Positions 50,479-54,289 of a stretch of 64,000 nucleotides of DNA are shown here, piece by piece. Origin of the DNA: Bugula neritina (taxonomy: Eukaryota; Bryozoa; Gymnolaemata; Cheilostomatida; Bugulidae); assembly GCA_964035545.1 (NCBI GenBank), contig OZ037768.1, forward strand, positions 13,764,175-13,828,174. The letters run 5' to 3'. Positions within the stretch are counted from its first letter, which is position 1. Each line of letters starts with the position of its first letter. The notes beneath the pieces were generated by a model, which was given only the letters and a program-made list of their open reading frames with translations, ran no database searches and was not told the origin of the DNA. A program made the translations under genes and the position numbers.

Positions 50479-52348
50479 TATTATATTTTCAAGTAAATTA
50501 TTCTACATAAAATTATTTTCAGAGTCAGCTAGCCAAAGGATAACAACTGGAAGAAATAGACGAGCTACCAGCTTACAGCCGATGGCGTATAGTGGTGGAA
50601 GTGGTGGATATAGCTCCTCATCAGTAGTAAATTCAAACAGACTTAGTCGCCTATCTAGTCAGCAAGATTCATTCATGCCAAGTTCTTATGTTAGCTCAAC
50701 TCAGCGTAGCCGACGGGTGTCTGATATTGACAATAGCTACTCTTCTACTGCATCTAACGGAGGTAAGTGTTGCCTCAGCTAATCTATTTTGGTTATAGGA
50801 GTTATGTGATGACAAGTAAATATTATATTATGACATAGAAAAAATAATCTACTCTTTATAAGGTTAAGAAACTTATATAAACCTTTACATGTATTATTAT
50901 TATTATTATATATATATATACATATATAATATATGTATATATATATGTTATATATATATGTATTATATATATATATATATGTATATACACGTATATGCAT
51001 GTATATATACGTATATGCATGTATATATACATATATATATGCATGTATGTAAAGTCTCCATCTCTGTGAGAACCTATCCAGATAAAAATATTTATGCAGT
51101 CTAAGGATCTAGTCTCTCACTATGCTGGGTACATAGTGTGAGGGGTTTTCCTGTAGCACAGGAGTAATTATAATTGAATGACCTACCTGGCATCACCAAT
51201 TCCTCTCTCTCTGATATGCGTGTGTATATAGCAAAGACCTTCAAATTAGGTGGTATATTTTGATAATTCAATTCTTTTAGGATATGAAATTACAACTGAA
51301 TACTCAACAAGGTCAAGAAGGAATATTGGATCAGGGTTTGCGGATGATATTCCCAGAAGTAGAATAAGGGCAGGCTCCGGTTTGTGATAATTTAAATTAT
51401 CTTATGATATGCAATATATGCGCATAATATTAAGACACAACATGCTACTTATTTAAGCATAACAAGTAAAAATTCCTTAGTTTCTGCTAGTACAATATTG
51501 TCATAACTTGTTTTTAGCTGGGAAGCTAACAATTTGCAGGACTTTCAAGCTTATTTAAAATTTCATGTAGGTTTTATAATGGTATTTCAGAAAAATGAAT
51601 TGACAATATGCTTTTATAGAATATAGGCAGGTTGACCGAATTAGACTGCACATAAAATTAGGATCTAGAAACCTCTATTGATTGGTAACATATTATCTTA
51701 ACTTTACGTGTTGTCCAGTTATATGTTGCTATGAATTATTTTTGTGTGTATACAGTCAGTGTGATTCCCAATTGTTTATCATATTTCTATCATTGTTATT
51801 CCTCCCACCATGCTTGTTTCTAACTCACGTCAAACCTTATATATGCAAATTCCTAAAATAGTATGCAAGGTCACCTAGTGCTATCATGTTAGCTATCTAG
51901 TTTGACTATTTACCCACCACACATATAGTCTGCGAAATTTAGCGGATGATTTACAAATTTGTGCAGCTTCATGCTGAAAGCCACATTTAACAATCTTGCA
52001 AGTTACTAGTTAACAGACTGTAAGTTATATGATCATTTGTGATTATAATGTAATTAAACTATTCATTATGTGATATACAGAATACAAGAAGAACCTAATA
52101 CCATGTGTGTGCACAAATAGGAAAAAAGATTTTATCTCAACAATTTTGAAATTGATAAAAATAAGGCTTACCCATACAACATGGCATGAGTAATAGTTAT
52201 TCTAATTTTGTGGGTTGCAGAAAATAGGTTTGGTGTCAACCGATATAGCTCGGTGCAAGAAGAAAATGGGCTTCGAAGTGCATTGGGCGGTGCAAAGAAT
52301 ATATCAACAGTAACCAAAGTATCCAGAACAGTTAGATTTCAAGACTAG
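771..52348 (+). CDS. unc-22: Twitchin-like giant sarcomeric kinase (5'-partial, about 81 exons)
   Basis: The gene encodes a twitchin/projectin-type protein: a thick-filament-associated scaffold with many Ig and FN3 domains and one Ser/Thr kinase near the C-terminus, acting in the muscle sarcomere. Seen directly: 18 Ig-like and 15 FN3 segments, then a kinase with the VAK lysine, HLDIKPEN catalytic loop, DFG and APE motifs, then two Igs and a basic Ser-rich tail ending in TAG at 52346-52348. Nearly all module boundaries are phase-1 introns, and the joined exons stay in frame for 12,447 nt. The start lies upstream of the window, unless the alternative ATG at 2724 is used. Family knowledge: the Ig-FN3-FN3 modules and the Ig-Ig-FN3-kinase arrangement are typical of twitchin. 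Mytilus twitchin, as I recall, also has 15 FN3 domains. Alternatives are projectin or a titin-like gene; the small number of domains after the kinase argues against vertebrate-type titin. Apart from the repeats listed separately, I see no other gene in its introns. Confidence 0.93.
1394..2757. other. Twitchin intron
   Basis: AT-rich intron sequence without a recognisable exon or repeat. The last 35 bases double as a possible alternative first exon (see the entry at 2724). Confidence 0.6.
2724..2849 (+). promoter_or_regulatory. Possible alternative first exon (ATG 2724) overlapping an internal exon
   Basis: An ATG at 2724 opens a frame continuous with the exon that ends at 2849, reading MNRSKVNSHFAELLKKAG. 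The same sequence contains an internal acceptor (TTTGCAG, 2751-2757). Used as an acceptor, it joins in frame with the previous phase-1 donor to give E-LLKKAG. The residues upstream of the acceptor (SHFAELLKKAG) read like native protein, which suggests an alternative promoter for a shorter isoform lacking Ig-1. No TATA box or initiator is clear. Confidence 0.35.
2758..5176 (+). CDS. Twitchin exons: linker and Ig-2
   Basis: Three exons: 2758-2849 (basic Lys-rich linker, KAGAKEKTGVPPKKG, running into the A strand APAFIQ-like), 3430-3572 and 5073-5176. The domain has the core elements LTCKWFKQDMEI (Cys/Trp) and the Ig signature EDSGLYILRVSNDIGNTQ, and ends ANILVK at a phase-1 donor. Intron phases 0, 2 and 1 fit throughout. 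Confidence 0.85.
3573..5072. other. Twitchin intron splitting Ig-2
   Basis: A 1.5-kb AT-rich intron. The only structure I see is a short hairpin at 4672-4710, with 17-nt arms, one mismatch and a 5-nt loop. Overlapping open frames on both strands near 3935-4187 show no domain and no splice support. Confidence 0.6.
4672..4710. repeat. Short inverted repeat (17-nt arms)
   Basis: TTCACTAAATTGCCATT at 4672-4688 pairs with AATGGAAATTTAGTGAA at 4694-4710, with one mismatch. It is too short for a microRNA precursor. Confidence 0.6.
5590..7111 (+). CDS. Twitchin exons: disordered linker from duplicated short exons
   Basis: Four short exons join in frame: 5590-5607 (18 nt, E-KWRKP), 6335-6403 (69 nt), 6660-6731 (72 nt) and 7086-7111 (SSARKLQDA). 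The two middle exons repeat a pattern: IPTVKIHEPVDDPP and then IPVVQIQIHEPVDQDE, each preceded by a Ser/Lys/Thr-rich start. This looks like a tandem exon duplication. The first three are symmetrical phase-1 exons, so each could be skipped without shifting the frame. The sequence is Pro-, Val- and charge-rich and probably unstructured, like the elastic linkers of titin-family proteins. Function is inferred only. Confidence 0.7.
5962..5993. repeat. Short CAG microsatellite
   Basis: Interrupted CAG/CAA/TAG triplets inside an intron. An acceptor-like CAG precedes them but no donor follows. Confidence 0.7.
7323..7817 (+). CDS. Twitchin exons: linker and Ig-3
   Basis: Exon 7323-7449 starts LPPGYENEGPKRKPK and ends DGPYFIKKPQNHTAPEG (Ig strand A). 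Exon 7575-7817 completes the fold, with MPEIRFFNGKREIKPG in the C-C' region and DEGKYSIQLITKEN in strand F. The core Cys is absent. Both boundaries are phase 1. Confidence 0.87.
8209..9211 (+). CDS. Twitchin exons: Ser-rich and DFRDILK..DWGHL linker
   Basis: Exon 8209-8256 (48 nt, PSLRNSREASVSSDQ) and exon 9107-9211. The second encodes SQLDFRDILKHKDSKK and then EVPDWGHLKH. The L-DFR-x-L-K...DWG-x-L pattern recurs in linkers of twitchin, MyBP-C and myosin light chain kinase. Both exons are phase 1 on each side. The donor at 9212 is copied in the tandem array that follows it. Confidence 0.8.
8257..9106. other. Twitchin intron
   Basis: No domain or repeat is recognised. An open frame at 8414-8650 has no matching splice signals and reads like translated intron. 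Confidence 0.55.
9212..9376. repeat. Tandem repeat (about 34 bp) starting at a splice donor
   Basis: About five imperfect copies of a unit containing TCATGTGGTATGTAGTAACT begin directly at the 5' splice site of the preceding exon. The first and last copies retain the donor-like string ATAGTAAGTCAT. Confidence 0.8.
9499..9643. repeat. CA-rich microsatellite
   Basis: Imperfect (CA)n with AT/GA interruptions. It opens artificial frames on both strands (His/Thr-rich on plus, Cys/Val-rich on minus). Confidence 0.9.
9945..11566 (+). CDS. Twitchin exons: phospho-linker with five PKA-type sites
   Basis: Three exons, 9945-10078, 10508-10612 and 11516-11566, form a Ser/Arg-rich linker with no globular domain. 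Basic phosphorylation consensus sites are visible as QRKVS, LRKTS, SRRGSS, LRKVS and ERRSS. Family knowledge: molluscan twitchin is phosphorylated by cAMP-dependent kinase in linkers between Ig domains, which releases the catch state of smooth muscle. I infer a comparable regulatory linker here, because its position among N-terminal Igs fits. Boundaries are phase 1 in, then phase 0 out for each exon. The last two are symmetrical phase-0 exons and could be alternatively included. Confidence 0.82.
10613..11515. other. Twitchin intron
   Basis: A 0.9-kb AT-rich intron. I see no exon, repeat or structured element in it. Confidence 0.6.
11721..12039 (+). CDS. Twitchin exon: IPDW motif and Ig-4
   Basis: A single 319-nt exon. 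It starts VIPDWPTLQHREKKQE, a second copy of the DW-x-L linker motif, then runs through a whole Ig domain: VRWFKNKLEIF around the core Trp and KDGGKYTLSCDD in strand F. It ends in phase 1. Confidence 0.9.
12277..12655 (+). CDS. Twitchin exons: Ig-5
   Basis: Exons 12277-12416 and 12517-12655. Strand A is EFKFTTPLPKKYSSEVG, the core is AAVVWKLNGKPIT, and strand F is MAGLITCETDGDS. The phase-0 intron falls between strands C' and D. Confidence 0.9.
12936..13831 (+). CDS. Twitchin exons: Ig-6
   Basis: Exons 12936-13033 and 13642-13831. Core features are LVCLVSHECAP (strand B Cys), VKWFKGPTEE (strand C Trp) and DKGRYWCQVGKMKCSAQY (strand F). The B and F cysteines and the Trp are all present. Confidence 0.9.
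13966..15833 (+). CDS. Twitchin exons: Ig-7
   Basis: Exons 13966-14107 and 15685-15833 encode an Ig domain with KPVTWYKDGKEIKSND, then DAAKYTCKVGDKSTSADL. The phase-2 intron lies in the C'-E loop. The two exons join directly as SND-R-YHTVSEK. A third phase-2 exon inside that intron (15201-15275) can be included without breaking the frame. Confidence 0.9.
15201..15275 (+). CDS. Candidate cassette exon inserted within Ig-7
   Basis: A 75-nt open segment has an acceptor (TTATACAG, ends 15200) and a strong donor (AA|GTGAGT at 15276). It needs phase 2 on both sides, exactly what the flanking exons offer. Inclusion would insert 25 residues, containing QMSRGQYMAALMSGAIRAPK, into the C'-E loop of Ig-7. 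Splice sites and phase support it, but the peptide matches no family I know. Confidence 0.5.
16044..16244 (+). CDS. Twitchin exon: 67-residue charged linker (possibly optional)
   Basis: A 201-nt exon, phase 1 on both sides, between Ig-7 and Ig-8. The acceptor is TTTTGTTACTCCAG and the donor GAAG|GTGTGA. It reads NAKNEATFSQAEKYQRESR and continues with a mix of charged and Ser residues, with no Ig features. Skipping it joins VDE-A-KAPILSL, an ordinary Ig-Ig junction, so it may be a cassette exon. Confidence 0.6.
16591..16888. repeat. Minisatellite, 30-bp unit, about 10 copies
   Basis: Nearly identical tandem copies of a 30-bp unit beginning CAGTGTGTAGTTAGGTGGTA lie inside an intron. The array creates a spurious minus-strand frame of repeated LPPNYTLNST. 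Confidence 0.95.
17265..18573 (+). CDS. Twitchin exons: Ig-8
   Basis: Exons 17265-17426 and 18454-18573. The domain begins AKAPILSLQNLPKVIQVKAG, has PLSCQIPFSG (strand B) and KIQWDKDGKAL (strand C), and ends DSGTYHLKLTNDAGEADC. It opens the alternating Ig/FN3 region. The 1-kb intron between the exons holds nothing recognisable. Confidence 0.92.
18849..19526 (+). CDS. Twitchin exons: FN3-1
   Basis: Exons 18849-19010 and 19386-19526. FN3 hallmarks are VPGKPQNVEPVEV at the start, IKWKEPEDDGGVPIQHYIVEY and YKFRVCAVNSEGQGPW, ending in AKDPYG at phase 1. Confidence 0.94.
19720..19801. repeat. Intronic hairpin: 33-bp arms, 16-nt loop
   Basis: The arms at 19720-19752 and 19769-19801 are reverse complements with one mismatch. 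Pairing stops sharply at both outer ends. The whole 82-nt structure has the size of a microRNA precursor but could also be a small foldback element. Confidence 0.8.
19922..21082 (+). CDS. Twitchin exons: FN3-2
   Basis: Exon 19922-20073 and the first part of exon 20963-21232. It shows LSWQAPTNDGGAPIKQYIIEA and YKFRVKAVNKAGESKPLE. The phase-0 intron separates the C and C' regions. The second exon runs straight on into Ig-9. Confidence 0.93.
20074..20962. other. Twitchin intron
   Basis: A 0.9-kb AT-rich intron with no exon or repeat recognised. Confidence 0.6.
21083..22945 (+). CDS. Twitchin exons: Ig-9
   Basis: The end of exon 20963-21232, plus exon 22808-22945. It has FELECKFKGVPAPSIEWLRIDD (Cys and Trp of strands B and C) and GCYKVTAKNELGEDSAM (strand F). 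Both exon ends are phase 0. Joined directly, the distance from the core Trp to the strand-F Tyr is 38 residues, the same as in Ig-10. Two phase-0 microexons lie in the intron between them. Confidence 0.9.
21720..21743 (+). CDS. Candidate microexon a in Ig-9 (24 nt)
   Basis: CACTTTTCAG precedes and GTAAAT follows a 24-nt segment reading VLNKSKTV, phase 0 on both sides. It would extend the C-C' loop of Ig-9. Confidence 0.4.
22311..22328 (+). CDS. Candidate microexon b in Ig-9 (18 nt)
   Basis: CATGTTACAG precedes and GTAATG follows an 18-nt segment reading ETSKIM, phase 0 on both sides. It would enter the same loop as the 24-nt candidate, so the two may be mutually exclusive. Confidence 0.4.
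23207..24216 (+). CDS. Twitchin exons: FN3-3
   Basis: Exons 23207-23380 and 24066-24216. PPSKPIGPLEVSEV, LSWQKPLDDGGDEILNYVLE and YLFRVKAENIHGLSPAL identify an FN3. It starts in phase 0 with the last Ig-9 strand and ends KNPF in phase 1. Confidence 0.94.
24311..24476. mobile_element. Dispersed inverted-repeat element, copy A
   Basis: The ends carry TAGTGGAGAAATTGAGGTAG and its imperfect reverse complement CTCAATTTCTCCATTAATGC. The reverse complement of the whole segment matches 48361-48495, so this is a dispersed family, probably a small non-autonomous (MITE-like) element. No clear target duplication. Confidence 0.55.
24673..25345 (+). CDS. Twitchin exons: FN3-4
   Basis: Exon 24673-24848 and the first part of exon 25217-25501. 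It shows IDIEWLAPSDGGSPITGYIVEK and YEYRVIAVNAGGQSAPSP. The phase-1 start and the phase-0 split match FN3-2. Confidence 0.94.
25346..25830 (+). CDS. Twitchin exons: Ig-10
   Basis: The end of exon 25217-25501 and the start of exon 25697-25973. It has ISVGCQGSPTPTVTWLNNGK (Cys and Trp) and KDAGKYTIKAVNPNGEES. Here Ig and FN3 share exons, with no intron at the Ig-10/FN3-5 border. Confidence 0.94.
25831..26238 (+). CDS. Twitchin exons: FN3-5
   Basis: The end of exon 25697-25973, plus exon 26080-26238. APSAPEGPLEVSDI, LSWKPPLDDFGAPVSEYVVE and YVFRVKAANIYGTSEPLE are FN3 hallmarks. It ends KNPFG in phase 1. Confidence 0.94.
26572..27040 (+). CDS. Twitchin exons: FN3-6
   Basis: Exons 26572-26684 and 26860-27040. 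LQWKKPDSDGGNPIKGYQ is followed by WQPVGGVIPSTKC and YEFRVKAVNDGGAGEPS. Confidence 0.94.
27398..27957 (+). CDS. Twitchin exons: FN3-7
   Basis: Exons 27398-27563 and 27817-27957. LSWNKPRDDGGALDKYVIE and YQFRVRGVNAAGLGEPSKP. It follows FN3-6 directly, making an FN3 triplet after Ig-10. The phase-2 end leads into Ig-11. Confidence 0.94.
28311..29219 (+). CDS. Twitchin exons: Ig-11
   Basis: Exons 28311-28461 and 29096-29219. Strand B is LLKIAVPYSG (no Cys), strand C is AKWTNDGEPVDEK, and strand F is DTGPYKVLLSNPSGTSEA. The donor at 28462 (GTTGGT) is weak but phase-consistent. Confidence 0.92.
29879..30358 (+). CDS. Twitchin exons: FN3-8
   Basis: Exons 29879-30023 and 30201-30358. LVWKPPKDDGGSDITNYVVE and YEFRVMAENQYGQSEPLT. 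Phase 2 inside, phase 1 at the end. Confidence 0.94.
30738..31155 (+). CDS. Twitchin exons: FN3-9
   Basis: Exons 30738-30888 and 31004-31155. LEWEAPRRDGGNPIIGYTVE and YEFRVCAINEAGASGWSE. Phase 2 inside, as in FN3-8. Confidence 0.94.
31768..32197 (+). CDS. Twitchin exons: Ig-12
   Basis: Exons 31768-31886 and 32032-32197. It has FRVVIPYTGGPIKSAIFSN, KGKPIQESDRIKVE and DEGDYSINLVNEKGQDTC. The core Trp is replaced (AIF), so this is a divergent domain. Confidence 0.9.
32486..33292 (+). CDS. Twitchin exons: FN3-10
   Basis: Exons 32486-32692 and 33197-33292. LNWEAPRKTGGLPVTHYIVE (KTGG in place of DDGG) and YKFRVMAVNELGESEPLE. The donor GTTGGT at 32693 is weak. Confidence 0.93.
32889..32955. repeat. 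15-bp tandem repeat, about 4 copies
   Basis: The unit TTGCATTACATTTCA is repeated with minor changes inside an intron. Confidence 0.85.
33608..34036. repeat. Minisatellite, 34-bp unit, 11 copies
   Basis: The unit runs ATAGCATATAG, TATATACATTCAGCAGG, TAGAAT. Some copies carry one or two extra ATAGCAT heptamers, so there is a repeat within the repeat. Open frames across it (CYILPAECIYY and the like) are artefacts. Confidence 0.95.
34564..34593. repeat. GATA tetranucleotide repeat
   Basis: ATAGATAGATAGATAAATAG followed by more GATA units. Confidence 0.9.
35990..36746 (+). CDS. Twitchin exons: FN3-11
   Basis: Exons 35990-36175 and 36639-36746. LRWARPMDDGGDRIQGYIVE and YEFRVRAKNSAGISEPS. Phase 1 on both sides and between. 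Confidence 0.94.
37201..37393 (-). mobile_element. tRNA-headed SINE-like element, copy 1
   Basis: On the minus strand, a tRNA-like head (37393 down to about 37327) contains an A-box-like TGGTTTAAGGGTTAG and a B-box-like GGTTCGAGCC. A tRNA-unrelated tail follows (ATTGGTGATGTTAGAAAGAG, then AATTGCTCCTGTGCTGC). The tail recurs at about 51053-51205 and 54436-54605, so it is a dispersed family rather than a tRNA gene. Confidence 0.6.
37483..38029 (+). CDS. Twitchin exons: FN3-12
   Basis: Exons 37483-37628 and 37873-38029. LKWAAPKSDGGARIKGYDVE and YEFRVVAVNAVGPSEHS. It completes a second FN3 triplet (FN3-10 to FN3-12). Confidence 0.93.
38298..39434 (+). CDS. Twitchin exons: Ig-13
   Basis: Exons 38298-38449 and 39305-39434. 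It has VKFNVEFGGKPKRVQWFIKD and PKDTGSIKCVISNKNGSDQ. The 0.86-kb intron between the exons shows nothing else. Confidence 0.92.
39848..40411 (+). CDS. Twitchin exons: Ig-14 (divergent)
   Basis: Exon 39848-40039 and the first part of exon 40323-40579. KPTITSLVSPQYAELGD, VKFSFSGTGPFSFKVKNNGK and DDSGDWSVEVSNDSGTC. The core Cys and Trp are replaced (FSF, FKV), but the strand-F signature DSGDW remains. Confidence 0.88.
40412..40828 (+). CDS. Twitchin exons: FN3-13, with a GC-AG intron
   Basis: The end of exon 40323-40579, plus exon 40690-40828. LAWTPPTDDGGSPVTHYVVE and YLFRVAAANKNGVGPF. The exon ends CAG and the intron starts GCAAGT. No GT donor keeps the frame, so this is a GC-AG intron (40580-40689). 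Confidence 0.92.
41141..41656 (+). CDS. Twitchin exons: FN3-14
   Basis: Exons 41141-41268 and 41482-41656. LSWEKPFDDGGGRITGYIVE and YEFRVIAVNDAGESKPS. Ends KDPKG, phase 1. Confidence 0.94.
41744..42252 (+). CDS. Twitchin exons: Ig-15
   Basis: Exons 41744-41855 and 42080-42252. IEFECIIEANPKPEVAWFKG spans the phase-2 intron, which splits the core Trp codon. The strand-F region is DADDYAVRASTAAG. Confidence 0.92.
42467..43020 (+). CDS. Twitchin exons: Ig-16
   Basis: Exons 42467-42627 and 42897-43020. VVLKIPFTGNPKPSCTWYKN and KTDGGTYKLQLENSLGSDSA. It forms the Ig-Ig-FN3 set that precedes the kinase in twitchins. Confidence 0.93.
43185..44395 (+). CDS. Twitchin exons: FN3-15 and pre-kinase linker
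   Basis: Exons 43185-43350 and 44190-44395. LSWLSPLNDGGSMVTEYMVE and YQLRVTASNLYGYGAPSEP make the last FN3. A basic linker follows with KPRKTSTQETQKRGK (a further RKxS site) and VDDYDKF, which leads into the kinase. Confidence 0.92.
43351..44189. other. Twitchin intron splitting FN3-15
   Basis: Overlapping frames near 43721-44036 on both strands show no domain and no splice support. The block is less AT-biased than its surroundings and could be an old repeat, but I cannot classify it. Confidence 0.4.
44553..47469 (+). CDS. Twitchin exons: protein kinase domain
   Basis: Exons 44553-44646, 45021-45224, 45882-46023, 46481-46680, 46775-46927 and 47346-47469 encode a full Ser/Thr kinase of the MLCK/twitchin type. 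Visible elements in order: DIWKDGSPKPAELK and DYYDILEELG before the glycine loop GTGAFG; VFVAKFI with the ATP-binding Lys; RNEVGVM with the helix-C Glu; MEFLSGGELFDRI; VHLDIKPEN, the catalytic loop with catalytic Asp (HLD replaces HRD, as in MLCKs); IIDFGLATK; AAPEIA; DMWACGVLAYVLLSG; and VHVASEHPWLK at the end of the C-lobe. All catalytic residues are present, so I expect an active kinase. Twitchin kinases phosphorylate myosin light chain or related muscle substrates. The substrate here is not known. Confidence 0.96.
45350..45640 (-). mobile_element. Possible LTR fragment inside a kinase intron
   Basis: A block of higher complexity and GC within an AT-rich intron. On the minus strand it contains a CCAATCAGA-like box, an inverted pair CCGGAAAGCAAGGTTCCGG, and AATAAAGGTTATCG further on, the order expected of a promoter followed by a poly(A) signal in an LTR. 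There is no coding part and no second copy in the window. Weak evidence. Confidence 0.25.
47346..47666 (+). CDS. Twitchin exons: end of kinase and regulatory tail
   Basis: After EHPWLKEEH the chain reads LDKRIPASRYADVREKIHER, then in exon 47561-47666 MPAIGIIANFSSIKKLRMEQ. The RIPxSRY and AIGxIANFSSxxK segments are conserved in the autoregulatory tail of twitchin kinases, which folds back onto the active site. Compared with the pattern I remember, the WP-containing stretch before PAIG is replaced by KIEINM. Confidence 0.88.
47895..49180 (+). CDS. Twitchin exons: Ig-17
   Basis: Exons 47895-48068 and 49061-49180. It begins RKEAAPKFIIKPHSTTVPEG, has PIVTWYHNDVQLS, and ends EDDGVYTCRAVNSFGRCEAS. 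This is the Ig that directly follows the kinase tail. The 0.99-kb intron carries dispersed element copy B. Confidence 0.94.
48361..48495. mobile_element. Dispersed inverted-repeat element, copy B
   Basis: It shares with the reverse complement of 24311-24476 the strings GCAGTAATGCAGAAATTG (copy A GCATTAATGGAGAAATTG), TGTGTTCTAGAT and AAATTTATAAAGAAATT. The ends are imperfect inverted repeats (GCAGAAATT against AATTTCTCC). Confidence 0.55.
49181..49430. repeat. Tandem array of a duplicated splice donor, 25-bp unit, 10 copies
   Basis: The unit CTATTACACGTGAGTATTAC plus TATGA begins with the last bases of the preceding exon and its GTGAGT donor. About seven of the copies keep a GTGAGT or GTAAGT string. 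Confidence 0.95.
49608..50087 (+). CDS. Twitchin exons: Ig-18 (last Ig)
   Basis: Exons 49608-49795 and 49907-50087. A charged linker (HKEQQHETENRPKR) leads to KPYFEFPLRDRMIQEHD, FKLTCTVEGFPQPQVSWYHS and DAGKYTCRAVNTLGEAEC. A complete I-set domain with Cys, Trp and Cys. Confidence 0.94.
50446..50485. repeat. TTA trinucleotide repeat
   Basis: ATTATTATTATT run with one interruption, just upstream of the exon at 50523. Confidence 0.9.
50523..52348 (+). CDS. Twitchin exons: Ser/Arg-rich C-terminal tail and stop
   Basis: Exons 50523-50762, 51281-51379 and 52221-52348 encode about 155 residues of low-complexity tail. It is rich in Ser, Gly, Tyr and Arg, with no Ig fold. Basic Ser/Thr sites are NRRATS and SRRVSD. 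The tail includes SRRNIGSGFADDIPRSR and ends VTKVSRTVRFQD, then TAG. The phase-1 introns join without a break. Nematode twitchin, as known, carries more Ig domains after the kinase, so this C-terminus is short. Confidence 0.85.
50893..51045. repeat. TA/TATG microsatellite
   Basis: Long alternating (TA)n with TG and CG variants. It creates Tyr/Ile-only frames on both strands. Confidence 0.95.
51053..51205 (-). mobile_element. SINE-like element, copy 2 (tail only)
   Basis: The minus strand shares the tail of copy 1: AATTGGTGATG, then TAATTACTCCTGTGCTACAG. A region matching TCTCACAG lies at the far end. The tRNA-like head is missing or too degraded to see. Confidence 0.5.
51380..52220. other. 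Last twitchin intron
   Basis: A 0.84-kb AT-rich intron. Nothing recognised. Confidence 0.6.
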
Positions 52349-52732
52349 CCAGCGCACCCAGCCAATGGAACCACTTAGCTTGCCCATTATTGCTTAATTA
52401 CAATATGTATTGTGCATTATATCCTTACTGATATTACATTCAACCTAGCTATTATTCATGTTTTCAGTAAAATTGTTTTTGTTTAATTTTACAACAAGAA
52501 AAATCTATGTGCATGAGTTTATGAAGTGTGCTAGTGCATTAACTCAACTGATTTCATGAGGTTATTTGAGTCAAGAAACCTTGAGTACCATCTTGTACTG
52601 CGTAATCAACTTATAAGTAAGCTAACGTAATTAAAGAGACAAAAGAAAAATTAATTTGCATGAACATAAATTTTATTTATTTGTGTATTATACAGTGACT
52701 TACAAATAGTTTGCAACAACAAATGTAGCTTT
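52349..52732. terminator. Shared 3' region of two convergent genes
   Basis: The twitchin 3' UTR has an ATTAAA at 52630-52635. On the minus strand the GPATCH1 transcript has AATAAA at 52677-52672, and another (52737-52732) overlapping its own stop codon. Cleavage about 10-30 nt past each signal would place both 3' ends around 52640-52660. Confidence 0.55.
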
Positions 52733-54289
52733 TTATTGTTTTCTTCGCTCTTTGTGTGACTTTTTTCTTTTCTTCTTTTTATGCTTGTGATTGCCTTTGT
52801 CTCTGTGCTGTTGGCCAATGATGAAAACAGAATTAGTAAAAAGTAAAACGAAAATACATTAAATTTAGCTAAAGCCATCCTCAATACATTGATTAGTTTT
52901 GCTTAAGAAGTTATTTTCTATTCAACACTTAGTTTAACACATTCATTATTAAGTAGTTGATGACAACAACAAGTAACACAAAAGCATTCTACACCTAAAT
53001 AATTAATTACCTCAAGAACAATGTAGTGTTGCCTAAAGCTATAGATAAGCATGCTATCACCTAGGCGCTAAGTCATGCTACTAATTAAAAATAGAGTGAA
53101 AAGAGATAATGATTAGTATGTACATGAACTGCAAGTCTCACCCCTTTGCCTTTGTCTTCTTTTGATGAGCTTGACAAACCCAGTAATGCTGGTGGCAGAG
53201 CTGGCATCCAACAATCTTTGTCAGCAGTCTCGTCAATTTCAGATGGAGGTGTTTGAGGTTCAACTAGTGGAGTCGTTTGCATGACAGATAGAGTGTTTAA
53301 TGTTGGTGAGGAGATTATTAGTGTTGCACACTCTGCAGGAGTGCTAGCAGCTACCTTGCTCGTCTCCTTTGATTCCTCAGCTGCAGTTAGACCTGTGCTC
53401 AGAGTCTCTGCATCTGTACTAGTTGGTTGTATAACATTAGAGTCAGACCAGCGTGACTTTCTGCTTCCAGAATCAGTTTTATGCCTGTCTTTCTTGGGCA
53501 CAAACTTCACCTTGAACTCTGAACTTTGAGGTTCTAGAGAATTTATGACCCCTGAGAGATCAGGTTGCGGTGCACTATTATCGTTATAGTTAGAAGGGAT
53601 TGTTCTAGAACAATCATACTGTTCTTTGAGAGATTGAAATGCTGATTTAGAAACGGAATCCGCTGCTGGAACAGAAATACTTTGAGGAGATGACAACTTC
53701 TTGTTCTCCAAATTTTCTGAAATTTCATAAGACAATTTAGATTCATAAAACTTAAGAAAATAAAATTTTGATCGACTTGAATCATCGTGGTCAATATATC
53801 AGATAATTTTCGCTCACCCTTTCTAATTTTAATGGAAAATTTATGTAATTTTAACATACCATCGTCTGTATCGCTACTTTCTGATTGGTCAGAGTCGGAG
53901 TTCTGAAACACAGCCTTGAACAGATCTAGAGGTGCTTTCTCACCATCAACTAATGACTTTGGTCCAGCAGAGCTTTCCTGTGTTTCTGCTCGATTTTTTA
54001 AATCTAACTTTTCATTTTCTTGACCAAGTTTCTCTTTTTGAGCCTCTAAATTTCCCAACCATTATTTTTGATAATAGTATTTCGTATCAATAGCATAAAA
54101 TTTGACAAGTAAAAATATAGCAGCAGATTTTTGATAAAAAAGTACAAGTTTAAGTGATAAATTGAATACTGAAATACAGTGAATAACCTACTCAACTCAT
54201 TTGGTGCTTTTGTTAACGAGTCAATATCCAGAAAATTATAGGCTGATATTTTATCTTTATACACTGTAGGCAAACCAACTAGCTGTGAA
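52733..54289 (-). CDS. GPATCH1: GPATCH1 exons 13-16: C-terminal region
   Basis: Residues about 571-881. Exon 13 (54289-54192) has [20 protein letters not shown]. Its donor is GA|GTAGGT; the nearby GTTATT would break the frame. Exon 14 (54045-53860) is acidic, with [20 protein letters not shown]. Exon 15 (53716-53142, 575 nt) is a long Ser/Thr/Pro-rich disordered stretch with [10 protein letters not shown] and [12 protein letters not shown]. Exon 16 (52807-52733) is a basic tail, [20 protein letters not shown], a likely nuclear localisation signal, ending in TAA. Confidence 0.92.

Noticed and set aside
50779-51104. Tyr/Ile-rich frames on both strands
   Set aside because: Translation of a TA microsatellite.
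54188-54191. Donor GTTATT for GPATCH1 exon 13
   Set aside because: It would leave phase 2 and put exon 14 out of frame; the GTAGGT donor four bases earlier fits both the consensus and the frame.
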